The translations under genes were made by a program, and so were the position numbers. DNA of 13,378 bases from contig CAMDKN010000016.1 of the NCBI GenBank assembly GCA_945901035.1, forward strand, positions 1-13,378. The letters run 5' to 3'. Source of the stretch: Gulosibacter massiliensis (GTDB taxonomy: Bacteria > Actinomycetota > Actinomycetes > Actinomycetales > Microbacteriaceae). The notes below the pieces were generated by a model that saw only the letters and a program-made list of their open reading frames with translations, made no database searches and was not told the DNA's origin. Within the stretch, counting starts at the first letter, position 1, and each line of letters begins with the position of its first letter. This document shows, piece by piece, positions 1 through 6,323 of this stretch.

Positions 1-278
1 TTGCCGTTGGGGCTGAACGCCACCGAGATCGGGTAATCGCCGACGTCAATTGTGTCTGTCTCTTCACCTGTTGCCACGGTGATGACGGACACGGTGTCGT
101 CGTTCGCGTTGGCGACGTACGCTTTTTTGCCGTTGGGGCTGAACGCCACCGAATACGGGATATCGCCGACGGTGATTGTGGCGGTCACACTGGGGGCCGC
201 CACCGCCGGGGCAGGCACCGAGACGACCATCATCAACGACAACAGTGCGAGAGACAGCGTGCGGCTCTGGATCATCAT
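1..278 (-). CDS. Secreted YVTN beta-propeller protein, N-terminal part (runs off window start)
   Basis: The reading frame is open from the ATG at 278 to the window edge, about 92 codons, with the C-terminal part outside the window. The protein begins MMIQSRTLSLALLSLMMVV and has a hydrophobic signal peptide ending near APAVAAP, so export is expected. Two YVTN blades are visible, each with the core SVAFSPNGKKAYV, joined by DDTVSVITVATG. YVTN repeats of about 42 residues form beta-propellers; substrate or partner cannot be told from sequence. An AGGAG lies 7 nt before the ATG at 278, which favours it over the adjacent ATG at 275. A sigma70-like promoter sits at 313-341. The signal peptide and blades are nearly the same as in the gene at 638-1111, so the two are recent paralogs. 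Confidence 0.85.
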   Translation of the reverse strand, partial: MMIQSRTLSLALLSLMMVVSVPAPAVAAPSVTATITVGDIPYSVAFSPNGKKAYVANANDDTVSVITVATGEETDTIDVGDYPISVAFSPNG

Positions 279-312
279 GGTTGGACTCCTTTTGTTGAAA
301 GCAGTGTCTGAG

Positions 313-341
313 ATGATATCGAGCGAAAAATCAGTTGTCCA
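313..341 (-). promoter_or_regulatory. Promoter of the first YVTN gene
   Basis: On the minus strand a -35 box TGGACA (336-341) is followed after exactly 17 nt by a -10 box TATCAT (313-318). It lies 35 nt upstream of the ATG at 278. The same arrangement with a related spacer precedes the next paralog (1146-1174), which supports it. Found by eye, not tested. Confidence 0.6.
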
Positions 342-464
342 TATGTCCGGGGGTAAACCTTTTTGCCCGCTATGTGCGGGCGGGGGAACGGCACGGGATA
401 CGGAGATGCCCGCCAAAAAAAGCCGCCGCGATCGTGCTCGAGCGTGATGCCGTAGTCCACGTAG

Positions 465-480
465 CGTCCACGCGTGGACG
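465..480. repeat. 16-bp perfect palindrome
   Basis: CGTCCACGCGTGGACG is identical to its reverse complement over all 16 bases. It lies 10 bp before the first copy of the interspersed repeat (490-514). A further GTCCACG occurs just upstream at 455-461. It could be a protein-binding site or a recombination-junction trace; no function can be assigned. Confidence 0.5.
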
Positions 481-489
481 GGGGCTCCC

Positions 490-514
490 CTAGTTGCCAG
501 TGTTTAGGCGGGTT
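490..514 (+). repeat. Interspersed repeat, copy A (right part only)
   Basis: These 25 bases match positions 1210-1234 with one mismatch. They correspond to the right part of the longer repeat seen at 569-613 and 1187-1231; the left part, which carries the tRNA 3' end, is absent here. The copy sits 15 nt before the tRNA remnant. Orientation is given relative to the tRNA remnant. Confidence 0.7.
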
Positions 515-529
515 CTAGCGTTTTCTGCC

Positions 530-579
530 ACTGTCTCTTAATCAGTGGGTTCCGGGTTCAAGTCCCGGGGGGTGTACCA
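530..579 (+). other. 3' half of a tRNA-Lys(CTT) gene, likely attachment-site scar
   Basis: From the anticodon arm to the CCA end this has canonical tRNA geometry. The anticodon loop CTCTTAA is at 535-541 with anticodon CTT (537-539). The 3' anticodon strand TCAGT (542-546) pairs with 530-534 except at the loop-closing pair. A 5-nt variable loop follows (547-551). The T arm CCGGG-TTCAAGT-CCCGG is at 552-568. Then come seven acceptor bases (569-575), a discriminator A and an encoded CCA (577-579). No D arm and no matching 5' acceptor strand (ACACCCC expected) are found upstream; 490-514 is repeat sequence instead. It cannot make a working tRNA alone. Integrative elements often leave such tRNA 3' ends as att sites; no integrase is visible in the window. 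Confidence 0.75.
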
Positions 580-613
580 GATAGAGACGGGCTAGTTGCC
601 GGTGTTTAGGTGG
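569..613 (+). repeat. Interspersed repeat, copy B (starts in tRNA acceptor end)
   Basis: This 45-bp stretch matches 1187-1231 at 40 of 45 positions, and all five differences are transitions. It starts inside the tRNA acceptor strand and CCA and continues 34 bp past it, ending 24 nt beyond the stop codon of the YVTN gene at 638-1111. Homology therefore covers more than a typical att core and points to a duplicated segment. Confidence 0.75.
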
Positions 614-637
614 TCCGAGGGTTTAGCGCCAATGTCG

Positions 638-1111
638 TTAACCCGGTGTGATGACGGACACGGTGTCGCCGCCTTGGTTGGCGACGTACGCTTTTTTGCC
701 GTTGGGGCTGAACGCCACCGACAGCGGCCCATCGCCGACGTCGATTGGGTCACCTTGCACGGTGCCGGTTGTGACGTTGATGACGGACACGGTGTCCTCG
801 TTGTAGTTTGCGACGTAGGCTTTTTTGCCGTTGGGGCTGAACGCCACCGAAGTCGGGCCATTGCCGACGGTGATTGTGGACGTCTCTTCGCCTGTCGCAA
901 CGGTGATCACGGACACGGTGTCCTCGTTGTAGTTTGCGACGTACGCTTTTTTACCATTGGGGCTGAACGCCACCGAATTAGGAGCATCGCCGACGCTAAT
1001 TATGCCGGTGACCACGGGGGCCGCACCTGCCGGGGCCGGCACCGAGACAACCATCATCAAGGAGAACAGTGCAAGCGATACGGCTCTGCTCCGGTTTGTC
1101 CTGGCGGTCAT
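638..1111 (-). CDS. Secreted YVTN beta-propeller protein, short (three blades)
   Basis: A 157-residue protein beginning MTARTNRSRAVSLALFSLMM, with a signal peptide likely cleaved near APAGAAP. It has only three YVTN blades with cores SVAFSPNGKKAYV and linkers such as NEDTVSVITVATG, and it ends at VSVITPG in the middle of a blade motif. A closed propeller usually needs six to eight blades, so this is probably an internally shortened paralog, or it must associate with other blades. The ATG at 1111 has AGGGA 7 nt upstream and lies downstream of the promoter at 1146-1174; longer readings to 1162 would begin upstream of that promoter and are rejected. The blade DNA is almost identical to that of the neighbours, so recombination between blades could have removed four of them. 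Ligand and role are unknown. Confidence 0.85.
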   Translation of the reverse strand: MTARTNRSRAVSLALFSLMMVVSVPAPAGAAPVVTGIISVGDAPNSVAFSPNGKKAYVANYNEDTVSVITVATGEETSTITVGNGPTSVAFSPNGKKAYVANYNEDTVSVINVTTGTVQGDPIDVGDGPLSVAFSPNGKKAYVANQGGDTVSVITPG

Positions 1112-1145
1112 GCTCGTTTCCCTTGTTTGACGAATAAGTCCACCA

Positions 1146-1174
1146 ATCATATTGAGCGACAAATCACTTGTCCA
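1146..1174 (-). promoter_or_regulatory. Promoter of the three-blade YVTN gene
   Basis: A -35 box TGGACA (1169-1174), 17-nt spacer and -10 box TATGAT (1146-1151) on the minus strand lie 34 nt upstream of the ATG at 1111. The spacer resembles that of the promoter at 313-341, and both are preceded by a GTCCGGGG stretch, so the control region was duplicated with the gene. Confidence 0.65.
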
Positions 1175-1186
1175 TTAGTCCGGGGA

Positions 1187-1234
1187 GGGGTGTACCAGAT
1201 AGAGGCGGACTAGTTACCAGTGTTTAGGCGGGTT
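1187..1234 (+). repeat. Interspersed repeat, copy C (starts with tRNA-tail-like sequence)
   Basis: The copy opens with GGGGTGTACCAG, the same acceptor/CCA end found in the tRNA remnant, preceded by GTCCGGGGA, which resembles the T-arm 3' strand. It continues through the 25-bp part shared with copy A. It lies 17 nt beyond the stop of the YVTN gene at 1252-2223 and 13 nt upstream of the promoter of the YVTN gene at 638-1111, so it sits at a gene-to-gene boundary. Confidence 0.75.
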
Positions 1235-1251
1235 GCCATTTCGACCGTGTT

Positions 1252-2223
1252 TCAGCGTGTGTTGATTACCGAGACCGAGTCGGCTTGAGAGTTGACGACG
1301 TAGGCCTTGCCGCCACGAGGTTTGAACGCTATCGAGTTTGGCCAGTCTCCAACGAGAATTGTGTCGGTCACCCCGCGCGTTGCAACGTTAATGACCGAGA
1401 CGGAGTCGTCGAAGATATTGGCGACCCAGATTTTTCGGCCGTTGGGGCTGATCGCGATGGCTTGCGGGCGATCCCCGACGGGAATTGTGTTGGTCACTTG
1501 CCCGCGCGCACCGGCGATGACGGACACCGTGTTGTCACTGTTGTTGGTGACGTAGATTTTTCGACCGTCAGCGCTAATTGCCAACCCGGAAGGCGCATTC
1601 CCAACGAGAATTGTGTCGGTAACGACGCTCGTTGCCACGTTGATGACCGAGACGGAGTCGCTGGACGAGTTGGCCACATAGGCCTTCTTGCCGTTGGGAC
1701 TGATTGCTATGGCGTGCGGGCCCGCTCCGACGGAAATGGTGTCGGACACTTGCCCTCTCGCCAGTGTGATGATGGACACCGTGTCATCTCTGTTGTTGGC
1801 GACGTAGATTTTTCGGCCGTTCGGGCTGATTGCTAACGATTGCGGACCATCCCCGACGGGAATTGTGTTGGTCACATCGCCCGTTGCAACGCTAATTTCG
1901 GACACGGTGTCGCTGTCGGTGTTGGCGACGTAAACCTTTTGGCCGTTGGGACTGATTGCTATGGCGTGCGGGCCCGCTCCGACGGAAATGGTGTCGGACA
2001 CGTAATCATCGACAACGTTGATCGCGGTAACGGTGTCGCCCCAGGTGTTGGCGACGTATGCTTTTCTGCCGTTTGGGGTGATTGCCATAGCACGGGGGGA
2101 GTCGCCGACGAAAATCGTGCCCACCACAACGGGCACCGCAGACACCGGCGTGGTGACTGGATTCACCGCTACTAAGGCGAGTGCGGCACGGGTAAGCGCC
2201 GCGCTCCTAATCGTAAGGTTCAT
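1252..2223 (-). CDS. Secreted seven-blade YVTN beta-propeller protein
   Basis: A 323-residue protein starting MNLTIRSAALTRAALALVAV, with a signal peptide probably cleaved near PVSAVP. Seven YVTN blades follow, with cores such as AIAISPNGRKIYV and spacing of about 42 residues, enough for one closed propeller. This copy is more diverged from the others: isoleucine/leucine replace valine/phenylalanine in the blade core. The ATG at 2223 was chosen because GGGAAG precedes it, a signal peptide starts there, and a promoter lies at 2259-2287; a TTG at 2280 would add 19 residues and lies upstream of that promoter's -10 box. No membrane anchor or sortase signal is seen, so the product is likely released or held by other factors. 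YVTN proteins include YncE-like and surface-layer proteins; the ligand here is unknown. Confidence 0.9.
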   Translation of the reverse strand: MNLTIRSAALTRAALALVAVNPVTTPVSAVPVVVGTIFVGDSPRAMAITPNGRKAYVANTWGDTVTAINVVDDYVSDTISVGAGPHAIAISPNGQKVYVANTDSDTVSEISVATGDVTNTIPVGDGPQSLAISPNGRKIYVANNRDDTVSIITLARGQVSDTISVGAGPHAIAISPNGKKAYVANSSSDSVSVINVATSVVTDTILVGNAPSGLAISADGRKIYVTNNSDNTVSVIAGARGQVTNTIPVGDRPQAIAISPNGRKIWVANIFDDSVSVINVATRGVTDTILVGDWPNSIAFKPRGGKAYVVNSQADSVSVINTR

Positions 2224-2258
2224 CTGTCTTCCCAACGTTCTAAAAATTTTATGAAGCC

Positions 2259-2287
2259 AGATTATGGTTCCGCAACTCAATTTTCAA
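2259..2287 (-). promoter_or_regulatory. Promoter of the seven-blade YVTN gene (1252-2223)
   Basis: On the minus strand, -35 box TTGAAA (2282-2287), 17-nt spacer, -10 box TAATCT (2259-2264), 35 nt upstream of the ATG. The layout and the GGAACC before the -10 box recur at 3378-3406, which supports both. Confidence 0.6.
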
Positions 2288-2373
2288 TAATCGAACAGGT
2301 TGCACAAGGAAATGCATTTCGTTTTCGCAACGTGGCGAAACAGCGCGGGAGTGGCGAAACGTTTAGTGGTGTC

Positions 2374-3342
2374 TTAGTAGCTAATGATCGAAACGGTGTC
2401 GTCGTCAGAGTTAGTGACCCAGGCATTATTTTCGGTAGGGCTGAATGCAACCCCGTAAGGTTCATTGCCAACGGTGATGGTGTCGGTCACGTCTCCTGTT
2501 GCCACGGTGATGACGGACACGGTGTTGCCGCTCGAGAGGGTGACGTACGCGTAACGTCCGTCGCGGTTGAACGCGACCGATTCCGGGTCACCGCCAACCG
2601 TGATGGTGTCGGAAACTTTTCCCTTTGCTACGTTGATTGCGGACACAGTTGAGTCGTTGCGATTTGTGACGTACGCTTTTTTGCCGTTGGGGCTGAAGCA
2701 CACTGAACGAGGCCCACCGCCGACGCGAATTCGGTCTGTCACTTTATTTTTTGCAACCGTGATCACCGAAACGTTCGTTTCGCCGTAGTTTGCGACGTAC
2801 GCTTTTTTGCCGTTGGGGCTGAACGCTACTGCGTAAGGGGAATCGCCGACGCGAATTTGGCGGGTTACAGTGCCCGTTGCAACAGTGATGACAGACACGG
2901 TGTCGTCGGCGGAATCTGCGACGTACGCTTTTTTGCCGTTGGGGCTAATCGCCACCGAATACGGGCCTTCACCGACGTTGATGGTGTCGGTGACGTTACC
3001 CGAAGAGACCTCGATCACGGACACGGTGCTGTCGCCATAGTTTACGACGTATGCTTTCGCCCCGTCGGGGGTGAACGCCACCGAGTAAGGAGTCGCACCG
3101 ACGTTGATGGTGTCGGTGACGTTACCCGAAGAGACCTCGATCACGGACACGGTGTAGCTGCCAGCGTTCGTCACGTACGCTGTGTCTCCGCTGGGGCTGA
3201 ACGCCACCGAAACGGGGATATCACCAACAACTATCGTGTCCACCACAACGGGCACAGCAGTCACCGGCGTGGTGACTGGATTCAGCGTTACTAAGGCGAG
3301 CGCGGCAAGGGACAGCGCAGCGCGCCTAACCATTAGGACCAT
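2374..3342 (-). CDS. Secreted seven-blade YVTN beta-propeller protein
   Basis: A 322-residue protein beginning MVLMVRRAALSLAALALVTL, with a signal peptide ending near PVTAVP. The signal peptide is like that of the gene at 1252-2223 (shared motif NPVTTPV). Seven YVTN blades are visible, with cores such as SVAFSPSGDTAYV, SVAFTPDGAKAYV and SVAISPNGKKAYV, and the chain ends with DDDTVSIISY. Two neighbouring blades share the linker DSTVSVIEVSSGNVTDTINVG almost exactly, a sign of recent blade duplication. A GGAG lies 4 nt before the ATG at 3342; an in-frame ATG at 3333 is possible. Promoter at 3378-3406. The protein is expected outside the membrane; its partner is unknown. No terminator was recognised after the stop. 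Confidence 0.9.
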   Translation of the reverse strand: MVLMVRRAALSLAALALVTLNPVTTPVTAVPVVVDTIVVGDIPVSVAFSPSGDTAYVTNAGSYTVSVIEVSSGNVTDTINVGATPYSVAFTPDGAKAYVVNYGDSTVSVIEVSSGNVTDTINVGEGPYSVAISPNGKKAYVADSADDTVSVITVATGTVTRQIRVGDSPYAVAFSPNGKKAYVANYGETNVSVITVAKNKVTDRIRVGGGPRSVCFSPNGKKAYVTNRNDSTVSAINVAKGKVSDTITVGGDPESVAFNRDGRYAYVTLSSGNTVSVITVATGDVTDTITVGNEPYGVAFSPTENNAWVTNSDDDTVSIISY

Positions 3343-3377
3343 GTTTCTCCATGACGTTTTCGAAGTTTGATGAAACT

Positions 3378-3406
3378 AGATTAGGGTTCCTGAACAAGTT
3401 TATCAA
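3378..3406 (-). promoter_or_regulatory. Promoter of the YVTN gene at 2374-3342
   Basis: Minus-strand -35 box TTGATA (3401-3406), 17-nt spacer, -10 box TAATCT (3378-3383), 35 nt upstream of the ATG. It matches the promoter at 2259-2287 in box sequence, spacing and distance to the start codon. Confidence 0.6.
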
Positions 3407-3503
3407 TCGTCGTGTTCGAGCCACCCGGGGGATTCCCCGTTACAGAGGTTCCGTTGCGCATCGTGACACTTCCGCGGACGTTACAGCGCAAAGCGGTGGA
3501 AAC

Positions 3504-4136
3504 CTAGTTTTCGAGTGGGCGGGATGTGACCGCGCGGGCCGCGTCGGGACTCAGGTTCCAAATCGCGAGGGCGATTTCGAGTGACACGTCGGCGTCCGCT
3601 GGTGAAAGCTCGTGTGTCGTGTGGACGCCATGCAAAATCCCGGCAACACAGTAGGCAAAAAGGTGAACTCGTTTGTCGAATTCAACGTTGCTAAAGTGCC
3701 CGCGGCGCGCCATCGCTTCGGCTGTTGGGCGCGAGTCCGCCATCAGAGCGTCAATCACAAAACCCGGGTTGTCGAGCGTCTTTCCGAGGATCTGGCTCAA
3801 CAGTGGATGTGTTTGCTGGACGCGGAACAGTTTTCGACAGACGTCAATCACGACGTCGAGGCTTTCTCCTGTCGGTCTGCCGTCACGTGCCCACTCGAGC
3901 CATTCCCGAAAAATCTGGGCGAGAGCTTGGCTGAACATTGCCTCTTTGCTGCCGAAGTGGTTGTAGATCGTCGTGGGGGATACCTGGGCGTGAGCCACGA
4001 ATTGTTCCACCGTCGCATGAGGGCCGATCTCCGCGAGCACGTGCTGAGCAGAACGGATTAGCGACGCCCGATTGCGCGTGGTCGCCGCGGACAACTGACC
4101 GCCGTCGTTCTCGCGGGATTGTGGGGTTTCCGCCAT
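3504..4136 (-). CDS. TetR-family transcriptional regulator
   Basis: A 210-residue protein, a usual length for TetR regulators. The N-terminal DNA-binding domain covers about residues 18-70, with the helix-turn-helix VEQFVAHAQVSPTTIYNHFG and the typical GSKEAMF start of the next helix. The C-terminal part (about 75-200) is the helical ligand-binding and dimerisation domain; its ligand cannot be inferred. The gene is divergent from the LAXTG surface protein starting at 4297, with a 160-bp shared control region, so that gene and its own promoter are natural targets (inference). A -10 box TACAAT lies exactly 6 nt before the ATG at 4136, which suggests a leaderless mRNA. It is less similar to the TetR proteins at 6324 and 8315 than those are to each other. 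Confidence 0.9.
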   Translation of the reverse strand: MAETPQSRENDGGQLSAATTRNRASLIRSAQHVLAEIGPHATVEQFVAHAQVSPTTIYNHFGSKEAMFSQALAQIFREWLEWARDGRPTGESLDVVIDVCRKLFRVQQTHPLLSQILGKTLDNPGFVIDALMADSRPTAEAMARRGHFSNVEFDKRVHLFAYCVAGILHGVHTTHELSPADADVSLEIALAIWNLSPDAARAVTSRPLEN

Positions 4137-4142
4137 TCCTCA

Positions 4143-4148
4143 ATTGTA
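4143..4148 (-). promoter_or_regulatory. -10 box for leaderless TetR transcript
   Basis: TACAAT on the minus strand ends 6 nt before the ATG at 4136, placing the expected RNA start at or next to the start codon. No convincing -35 box was found. Confidence 0.45.
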
Positions 4149-4221
4149 TGAAGTCGGGGCGGGCCTGCACGGCAGGGCACGTCGACACGCATTCAGCGGA
4201 CCTTCCGCCGAAGTCGCAATA

Positions 4222-4240
4222 TTTGTTATGCTGTTACAAA
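4222..4240. promoter_or_regulatory. Candidate operator between TetR and surface-protein genes
   Basis: A short inverted repeat TTTGT-N9-ACAAA lies in the AT-richest part of the divergent control region and includes a TATGCT that could serve as -10 box for the rightward gene. Five-base arms are weak evidence by themselves; position is the main support for TetR binding. Confidence 0.3.
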
Positions 4241-4296
4241 ATTAGAGTGCCAAGGGAAAAAATTCACGCGCTCGTCCTCGAACTAAAGGAATGGCA

Positions 4297-5733
4297 ATGA
4301 CAAAGACTTCTCTGAAAATCGCGGCCGGTGTTGCTGCGCTGTCCATGTGGGCAGGGGCACCCTTCGCTGCCCACGCGCTGGCATCGTGGTCCCCCGCGGT
4401 GGATGTCTCGACGTCGGGGTTTTTGACGTCTGACCCCGAGATCGCGATCGACGCCGACGGCGTGATGACGGCGATCTGGAGTCACGTCGGTGTCTCCACC
4501 AAGACGATCCAAGTTTCGACTTCGAGCGACGGGCAAGACTGGACTGATCCGGTCGACGTGTCACCGCCCAGCCATGCCGCTATTGACCCTCATCTCGTGG
4601 TTGACCGCTACGGTCGGGTGACGGCGATTTGGACCAACAGCACGGGAACCGATTCGATTTGGACAAGCCAGCGTGAATGGGGGGAAACGACGTGGTCCTC
4701 GCCTGTTCAATTGAGCGAAACGGCCGAAGAAACGGCCGAGGCACAGATTGTTGTTGATTCCATCGGCAACTTCACGACAATCTTCAACAATCGCGACGCG
4801 CACAAGATTCAGTCACGAACATCAGACGATGGCGTGACGTGGTCGAGCATCGTGACACTGGCCCAAGAGGGCGACTCTCAGTATCTCGGCCTCCCCCAAA
4901 TCGCAGTCGACGGATCGGGTCGAGTAACCGGGGTCTGGCGAGCCTACGACAGCGACAACGACGGCAAAATGATTGTCGCGCGTTCCTCGGTAAACCCTGG
5001 TGTGTGGAGTAGCGCGACCACTCTCTTCGGAGGGGATGCAAACGATCCGCGGATAGCGGCAACAGAGTCGGGACTCACAACGGTGACAGCGTTCAGCGAT
5101 TTTTCGGAAGTGGAGATCCAGTCGCGAAGCTCTCAAGACGGCGGTGCCTGGACGACCGCTGTCGGACACGGTGCAGGGGACGGGGCCATGCCCAACGTGT
5201 CGGTGGTCGGGCCGGACAGAATTGTCCACACGTTCGTCGACGACACGGTCGGAGGACTCTGGGCCAGTTCGTCGGAGGACGGTGTGCAATGGACAACAAG
5301 GCACCTCGTGGATGATGGCGGAGATGCTCCTGCTGGTGTGTCCTCGAACCATGTAGCGAAAGTGATTGCGGATTCGTCTGGTCATTTGACGGCCGTCTGG
5401 ATGCGCGACTACACCGGAAACCCCACCAACCTACCTCGCGCGACGGCAAGCACGTCAGCCGACGGCATCACGTGGTCGGAACCGGTCGAACTTGCCGGAA
5501 CCTCGTCCTATTCCGTCAACGTTGTGGTCAATTCGGATTCTCGAGTGACGGCACTGTTCGAACTTTCTGACGGGACCGAGAACACCGTCCAATCTCGAAC
5601 GATCGATAACGGCGGTTCGGAGTCAGAAGAACTTGCCGACACCGGCGCGAACGACGGGGTCAACGCCATCGCCGTTCTCGCGGTCGCGGGAATCGTTGCG
5701 GCCGCGGCGGTTCGTCGACGGGCCAGATTCTGA
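4297..5733 (+). CDS. Secreted, sortase-anchored protein with Asp-box (sialidase-like) repeats
   Basis: A 478-residue surface protein. A signal peptide (about residues 1-28, ending AAHALA) is followed by about seven repeats, most with an Asp-box (S-x-D-G-x-x-W), for example SSDGQDW, SDDGVTW, SQDGGAW, SSEDGVQW and TSADGITW, and strands such as GRVTAIW between them. Asp-boxes are typical of beta-propellers of the sialidase/BNR type, but no sialidase catalytic set (arginine triad, nucleophilic Tyr) was recognised, so binding or scaffolding is as likely as catalysis. The C-terminus has LADTG, a hydrophobic segment and RRRARF: a sorting signal of the LAXTG type used by class E sortases in actinobacteria. 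AAAGGA directly abuts the ATG at 4291 but is 6 nt before the ATG at 4297, so 4297 is preferred. It is divergent from a TetR gene, its likely regulator. Confidence 0.85.
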   Translation: MTKTSLKIAAGVAALSMWAGAPFAAHALASWSPAVDVSTSGFLTSDPEIAIDADGVMTAIWSHVGVSTKTIQVSTSSDGQDWTDPVDVSPPSHAAIDPHLVVDRYGRVTAIWTNSTGTDSIWTSQREWGETTWSSPVQLSETAEETAEAQIVVDSIGNFTTIFNNRDAHKIQSRTSDDGVTWSSIVTLAQEGDSQYLGLPQIAVDGSGRVTGVWRAYDSDNDGKMIVARSSVNPGVWSSATTLFGGDANDPRIAATESGLTTVTAFSDFSEVEIQSRSSQDGGAWTTAVGHGAGDGAMPNVSVVGPDRIVHTFVDDTVGGLWASSSEDGVQWTTRHLVDDGGDAPAGVSSNHVAKVIADSSGHLTAVWMRDYTGNPTNLPRATASTSADGITWSEPVELAGTSSYSVNVVVNSDSRVTALFELSDGTENTVQSRTIDNGGSESEELADTGANDGVNAIAVLAVAGIVAAAAVRRRARF

Positions 5734-5977
5734 GAACTGTTTAGCACGATGAGCGACTCGGGGTGAAGGAATGGCAGGTAAATCAGTTGCTGCGAGCCTT
5801 GTCGGAAATGAGTTACAACCAACTTTTCCAGGATCAGGAAGTCTGATGAACCTTCGACGCCGCAAACGGAGTATCTGAGCGGCTAACCAGCGCTGAACAT
5901 ATCGCGGACGGGCGATTGTCCTGAATTTGTTCGGCGCTTGTCCTTGACGGTCGCCGTCTTTGCTGACACGGTTAGGT

Positions 5978-6319
5978 ATGGTCAAACAGCGTTCGAACAC
6001 GACAGCCTTGGTACTCGCGATTGCCAGCGCGGTGGTGACTCCCGTGTTGTTGTTTGTCGAATTTTCCGGCCTGATTTTGGTCGGAATGATTCTGTACGAA
6101 CCCTCGAATTCGGTTGTCATCAAGTTGATCGCGGTGGCCGCCCTCATTCTCGTCGCCATCCTGGCTCTCGTGTTGCCGCTGTTCGCGTTTTTCTCCAACT
6201 CGCGCGCGGCGTCGCGGGTAATTGCGGGGCTTGTGCTGGCGGGTTGGGCGGCCGCTCAGTTGTACCTCGTCGGGATGCTTTTCGGGGTGTGCAGCTTCGA
6301 GGGTTGTTTCCCCGCCTGA
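5978..6319 (+). CDS. Small multi-pass membrane protein of unknown function
   Basis: A 113-residue hydrophobic protein beginning MVKQRSNTTALVLAIASAVV. Three or four membrane segments are visible: about residues 9-38 (perhaps two), 48-73 and 81-104, with short loops. The C-terminus GVCSFEGCFPA has two cysteines. No family was recognised. The ATG at 5978 is chosen; AGG lies 2 nt before it, a poor ribosome site, and an in-frame TTG at 5960 is the alternative. The gene is convergent with the TetR gene at 6324, with only 4 nt between the two stop codons. No clear promoter or terminator was found. Confidence 0.65.
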   Translation: MVKQRSNTTALVLAIASAVVTPVLLFVEFSGLILVGMILYEPSNSVVIKLIAVAALILVAILALVLPLFAFFSNSRAASRVIAGLVLAGWAAAQLYLVGMLFGVCSFEGCFPA

Positions 6320-6323
6320 CCGC

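Noticed and set aside
365-381. Perfect 6-bp hairpin GCCCGC-TATGT-GCGGGC as a terminator
   Set aside because: The T-run lies before the hairpin on the plus strand and there is an A-run after it on the minus strand, so no U tail follows on either strand.
275-460. Open minus-strand frame reading VDYGITLEHDRGG as a gene
   Set aside because: It overlaps the promoter of the first YVTN gene and enters that gene in another frame, with no ribosome site and no recognisable family.
530-579. Complete functional tRNA gene
   Set aside because: No D arm or 5' acceptor strand could be found upstream of the anticodon arm.
490-1234. Integron-type gene cassettes with attC sites
   Set aside because: The repeats lack the paired inner and outer core sites and imperfect palindrome of attC; they match a tRNA tail instead.
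596-3294. Long plus-strand open frames with Asp/Gly/Val/His-rich translations
   Set aside because: They are mirror frames of the YVTN genes caused by the repetitive GC-rich blade code, and lack ribosome sites.
1-3342. CRISPR array
   Set aside because: The direct repeats have a period near 126 bp, lie in coding frames and encode beta-propeller blades; there are no short unique spacers.
5734-5977. Hidden small gene or RNA between the surface-protein gene and the small membrane-protein gene
   Set aside because: No convincing frame, ribosome site, hairpin or promoter pair was seen; a TTGACG at 5944-5949 has no matching -10 box.
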